Translations under genes and position numbers: made by a program
From: Alphaproteobacteria bacterium
Lineage (GTDB): Bacteria; Pseudomonadota; Alphaproteobacteria; Rhodospirillales; Rhodospirillaceae
NCBI GenBank assembly: GCA_003250275.1
Contig: QKGW01000559.1
Span: 1 to 7,621, forward strand
Direction: 5' to 3'
Length of the DNA stretch: 7,621 nucleotides
Part shown: positions 4,883 to 7,621 of the stretch, piece after piece
Numbering within the stretch: position 1 is the first letter of the stretch
Layout: each line of letters begins with the position of its first letter
Notes under the pieces: model-generated
The model's database searches: none
Seen by the model: the letters and a program-made list of their open reading frames with translations, nothing else
What the model was told of the DNA's origin: nothing

Positions 4883-7621
4883 ATGATCGAGAACCGCCAC
4901 ACGCGGGTCGCCGCCATCCTCGGCCCCACCAACACCGGCAAGACCCATTACGCGATCGAACGCCTGATGGCGCACGCGAGCGGGATGATCGGGTTCCCGC
5001 TGCGCCTGCTCGCGCGCGAGAACTACGACCGGGTGGTGAAGGTGCGCGGTGCGGCGCAGGTGGCGCTGGTCACCGGCGAAGAGAAGATCATCCCGCCGAA
5101 TCCGCGCTACTTCATCTGCACCGTCGAGGCGATGCCGCTCGACCGGCTGGTCGAGTTCCTCGCCGTCGACGAAATCCAGATGTGCGCCGACCCCGAACGC
5201 GGCCACGTGTTCACCGACCGCCTGCTGCACGCGCGCGGCATCTCGGAGACCCTGTTCCTCGGCTCCGACACCATGCGCGGAGTGATCTCGCACCTCATCC
5301 CCGGCATCGAGATCCAGACCCGCCCGCGGATGTCGCAGCTCTCCTTCGCCGGCTCCAAAAAGATCGTGCGGATGCCGCGCCGCACCGCGATCGTCGCCTT
5401 CTCCGCCGCCGAGGTCTACGCCATCGCCGACCAGGTGCGGCGGCACCGCGGCGGCGCGGCGGTGGTTCTCGGCGCGCTCAGCCCGCGCACCCGCAACGCC
5501 CAGGTCGAGATGTACCAGTCGGGCGAGGTCGATTTCCTCATCGCCACCGACGCGATCGGCATGGGCCTCAACATGGACATCGACCACGTCGCCTTCGCCC
5601 AGACGGTGAAGTACGACGGCGCGCAGCCCCGCCACCTCGCCGCCTCCGAGATCGGCCAGATCGCCGGACGCGCCGGACGGCACATGAACGACGGCACCTT
5701 CGGCACCACCGCCGACGCGCAGCCGCTCGACGCCGAGACCATCGAGCGGGTCGAGAACCACGATTTCCGCCCGGTCAAGGCGCTGTTCTGGCGCAACCGT
5801 CAGCTCCGCTTCACCTCGGTCGAGGCGCTGCTCAAGAGCCTCACCGTGCCCGCGCCGGGGGCCGAGTTCCTGCGCGCGCGCCGTGCCGACGACGTGCTCG
5901 CGCTCGAAGCGTTGGCGCATTCCGAACAGGTGCGCGCGCGCGCCACCAATCCCGAACGGGTGCGCCTGCTCTGGGAAATCTGCCAGATTCCCGATTTCGA
6001 GAAGATCATGGCCGAGGCGCACGCGCGCCTGCTCCAGCGCCTGTTCCTCTACCTCACCGAAGACTCCGGGCGAATCCCGGATGCCTTTCTCGAACACCAT
6101 ATGTCGCGCATCGACCGGGTCGATGGCGATATCGTTCACCTTTCGCAGCGAATCGCGCAAATTCGGGTGTGGACCACCGTCGCCAACCACGCGAATTGGG
6201 TTTCCGACACGAATCATTGGCGCGAACGCACAAGACGGATTGAAGATCGCCTATCGGATGCGTTACATGACCGTCTGACGCAAAAATTCGTCGACCGGCG
6301 CACCGCCGTCCTACTCAGCCGCTTGAAGGGGCAAAGTCCGTTGGAAGCTACCGTCACGCCGAACGGGGACGTTCACATCGAGGGCCACCGCGTTGGCCGC
6401 CTCGAAGGGTTGGGTTTCATCGCCGAGACCGATGGAACCTCGGATCAGGCCGACAAGGTCGTCGCGATCGCTGCGTCCCAGGCGCTGAAGGGCGAGGTCG
6501 CCGCGCGCGCCCAAGCGCTCTCGGTCGCCCCCGACGCCACCTTCGCGCTGACCGAGGGCGGCGAGATCACCTGGCACGGCGCGCCGGTGGCGCGCATCGT
6601 CGCCGGGTCCGAACGCCTCAAGCCGCGCGTCGAGGTGCTGCCCAACGACCTTCTCGCCGATCCGCTCGTCGACCTCGTGCGCACCCGCACCCAGGGCTGG
6701 CTCGAAGCGCAGATCAAGAGCGTGCTGCGGCCGCTGGCCTCGCTCGCCGAGGCCGAGCTCGCGGGTCTGTCGCGCGGCATCGCCTTCCGCCTCGTCGAGG
6801 CGGGCGGCACGGTGCGCCGCGCCGCGCTCGCGCAGGACCTCGCGCACCTCTCCGACGACGACCGCAAGAACATGGGCAAGCTCGGCGTCCGCTTCGGCGT
6901 CGAGACCGTGTACCTGCCCGACATGCTCAAGCCCGCCGCGCAGCGCCTGCTGCTGGTGCTCACCGCGGTCGACCGCAAGGTCGAGGACGTGCCGCACTTC
7001 GTCCACGCGCATTCGCCGCTCACGCCCGGCCAGGTGTCGTTCCCGCTCGCCGAGGGCGTCGCCCCCGAGTGGGTCGAGCTGCAGGGCTACCGGGTGTTCG
7101 AGCGCCGCGCCGCGCGCGTCGACATGCTCGAACGCTTCGCCGCCGAAGTGCGCCGCTTCCTCCGCGACGAAGCGCTGACCACCAAGGTCGATTCCCAGCC
7201 CGGCAAGCCCGCCGAAACCCCGGCCGAAGCGCCCGCCGCCGAAGCCGTCGCCGAAGCCGCAGCCGAAACCCCGGCACCCGAAGCCGCCGCGCCGGAAGCG
7301 CCCGCCGCCGAGGCCGCGCCCGCCGAGGCTCCGGCGGAGCCGGAGAAGCCCGCCGCGCCGCAGGGCTCGAAGATCCTGCCGCCCGCGCTGATGTCGCTCC
7401 TCGGCGTCGGCGCGGAGGACACCATGACCATCCTCCGCGTTCTCGGCTACCGCGTCACCGACGCGAACGAAGGCCTCGCGGTGCAGCCGAAGAAGAACCC
7501 GAAGAAGAGCTTCGGCGGTCCGCGCCGCCCGCAGCGTTCCGAGGGTCAGCCGCGCGCGGAAGGCCAGCAGCCGCCGCGTCAGGACGCCGCGCCGCAGGGT
7601 GAGCGCCCGCAGCGCGCCGAC
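4883..7621 (+). CDS. SUV3-like superfamily 2 RNA helicase (3' end beyond the window)
   Basis: An uninterrupted frame of 913 codons from ATG 4883 to the window edge. It has the SUV3-type motif set: motif I GPTNTGKTH (14-22), motif Ia region PLRLLAREN, motif II DEIQ (95-98), motif III GSD (126-128), motif V ATDAIGMGLN (221-230) and motif VI QIAGRAGR (259-266). A SUV3-like C-terminal region follows (for example RLLWEICQIPDF, about 361-372), then LSDALHDRLTQKFVDRRTAVL and a long alphaproteobacterial extension with LGVRFGVETVYLP. An Ala/Pro/Glu-rich linker (774-827), a short ordered block SKILPPALMSLLGV and a basic Pro/Arg/Gln tail come last. Such enzymes unwind RNA with ATP; the target is unknown and a link to histidine use is not suggested. 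No strong ribosome-binding site is seen. Codon use changes markedly at about 6071-6450. It is not a DEAD-box protein in the strict sense, since motif II is DEIQ. Confidence 0.93.
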   Translation, partial: MIENRHTRVAAILGPTNTGKTHYAIERLMAHASGMIGFPLRLLARENYDRVVKVRGAAQVALVTGEEKIIPPNPRYFICTVEAMPLDRLVEFLAVDEIQMCADPERGHVFTDRLLHARGISETLFLGSDTMRGVISHLIPGIEIQTRPRMSQLSFAGSKKIVRMPRRTAIVAFSAAEVYAIADQVRRHRGGAAVVLGALSPRTRNAQVEMYQSGEVDFLIATDAIGMGLNMDIDHVAFAQTVKYDGAQPRHLAASEIGQIAGRAGRHMNDGTFGTTADAQPLDAETIERVENHDFRPVKALFWRNRQLRFTSVEALLKSLTVPAPGAEFLRARRADDVLALEALAHSEQVRARATNPERVRLLWEICQIPDFEKIMAEAHARLLQRLFLYLTEDSGRIPDAFLEHHMSRIDRVDGDIVHLSQRIAQIRVWTTVANHANWVSDTNHWRERTRRIEDRLSDALHDRLTQKFVDRRTAVLLSRLKGQSPLEATVTPNGDVHIEGHRVGRLEGLGFIAETDGTSDQADKVVAIAASQALKGEVAARAQALSVAPDATFALTEGGEITWHGAPVARIVAGSERLKPRVEVLPNDLLADPLVDLVRTRTQGWLEAQIKSVLRPLASLAEAELAGLSRGIAFRLVEAGGTVRRAALAQDLAHLSDDDRKNMGKLGVRFGVETVYLPDMLKPAAQRLLLVLTAVDRKVEDVPHFVHAHSPLTPGQVSFPLAEGVAPEWVELQGYRVFERRAARVDMLERFAAEVRRFLRDEALTTKVDSQPGKPAETPAEAPAAEAVAEAAAETPAPEAAAPEAPAAEAAPAEAPAEPEKPAAPQGSKILPPALMSLLGVGAEDTMTILRVLGYRVTDANEGLAVQPKKNPKKSFGGPRRPQRSEGQPRAEGQQPPRQDAAPQGERPQRAD
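7202..7363 (+). repeat. Low-complexity Ala/Pro/Glu coding repeat within the helicase gene
   Basis: Codons 774-827 are almost all Ala, Pro or Glu with a few Lys, Thr and Val. Exact internal repeats are visible: GCCGAAACCCCGGC at 7211-7224 and 7262-7275 (51 bases, 17 codons apart), and GAAGCGCCCGCCGCCGA at 7226-7242 and 7295-7311 (69 bases, 23 codons apart). All offsets are multiples of three. The segment is probably a flexible linker between the helicase body and the basic tail, and a likely site of length variation among strains. Confidence 0.75.

Noticed and set aside
4757..6217. A 486-codon minus-strand frame opposite the ATPase end and the helicase
   Set aside because: Low-complexity shadow translation; the plus strand has intact SUV3 helicase motifs through the same bases.
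7069..7602. Arg-rich plus-strand frame and minus-strand frames over the helicase tail
   Set aside because: They are frame-shifted readings of the Ala/Pro/Glu repeat and show no recognisable protein features.
1..7621. tRNA, rRNA, CRISPR arrays, insertion sequences, attachment sites
   Set aside because: No cloverleaf-like segment, regularly spaced repeat-spacer array, transposase frame or terminal inverted repeat was seen in the gaps, which are all short.

Overview
This is a compact, GC-rich window with almost all codons ending in G or C. That composition, the N-formylglutamate branch of histidine breakdown and a SUV3-like helicase of a type common in this class all suggest an alphaproteobacterium, perhaps Rhodospirillales. 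The placement is inferred from gene content and composition, not from a marker gene.

Left block (1-2390, minus strand): hutG (N-formylglutamate deformylase), hutF (formimidoylglutamate deiminase) and the first 72 codons of an IclR-type regulator form a tightly packed, probably translationally coupled unit. HutF converts N-formimino-L-glutamate to N-formyl-L-glutamate plus ammonia, and HutG splits that into glutamate and formate. HutH, HutU and HutI, which carry out the earlier steps, are not in the window.

Divergent control region (2391-2601): two back-to-back extended -10 promoter candidates share overlapping -35 regions. Around them lie a 12-bp direct repeat with a 20-bp period, a CAGCA-N7-TGCTG dyad and a GC-rich hairpin in each leader.

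Middle block (2602-4839, plus strand): a complete three-gene polar amino-acid type ABC importer, comprising a family 3 periplasmic binding protein, a single permease and an ATPase. The binding protein keeps the carboxylate-binding Arg but has Gly where relatives have the Asp that holds the ligand's alpha-ammonium group. With hutGF next door, this suggests an N-blocked glutamate ligand such as formiminoglutamate or formylglutamate. If correct, the two divergent operons form an import-and-degrade module giving glutamate, ammonia and formate.

Right block (4883-7621, plus strand): one long open frame for a SUV3/DEAD-like RNA helicase with an Ala/Pro/Glu-rich linker and a basic tail, cut off by the window end. 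It is probably functionally unrelated to the left side. A stretch at about 6071-6450 has clearly different codon use. All three gaps longer than 40 bases contain a small hairpin of the form GGGC-YKCC-GCCC, which looks like a dispersed repeat family. No tRNA, rRNA, CRISPR array or insertion sequence was seen.
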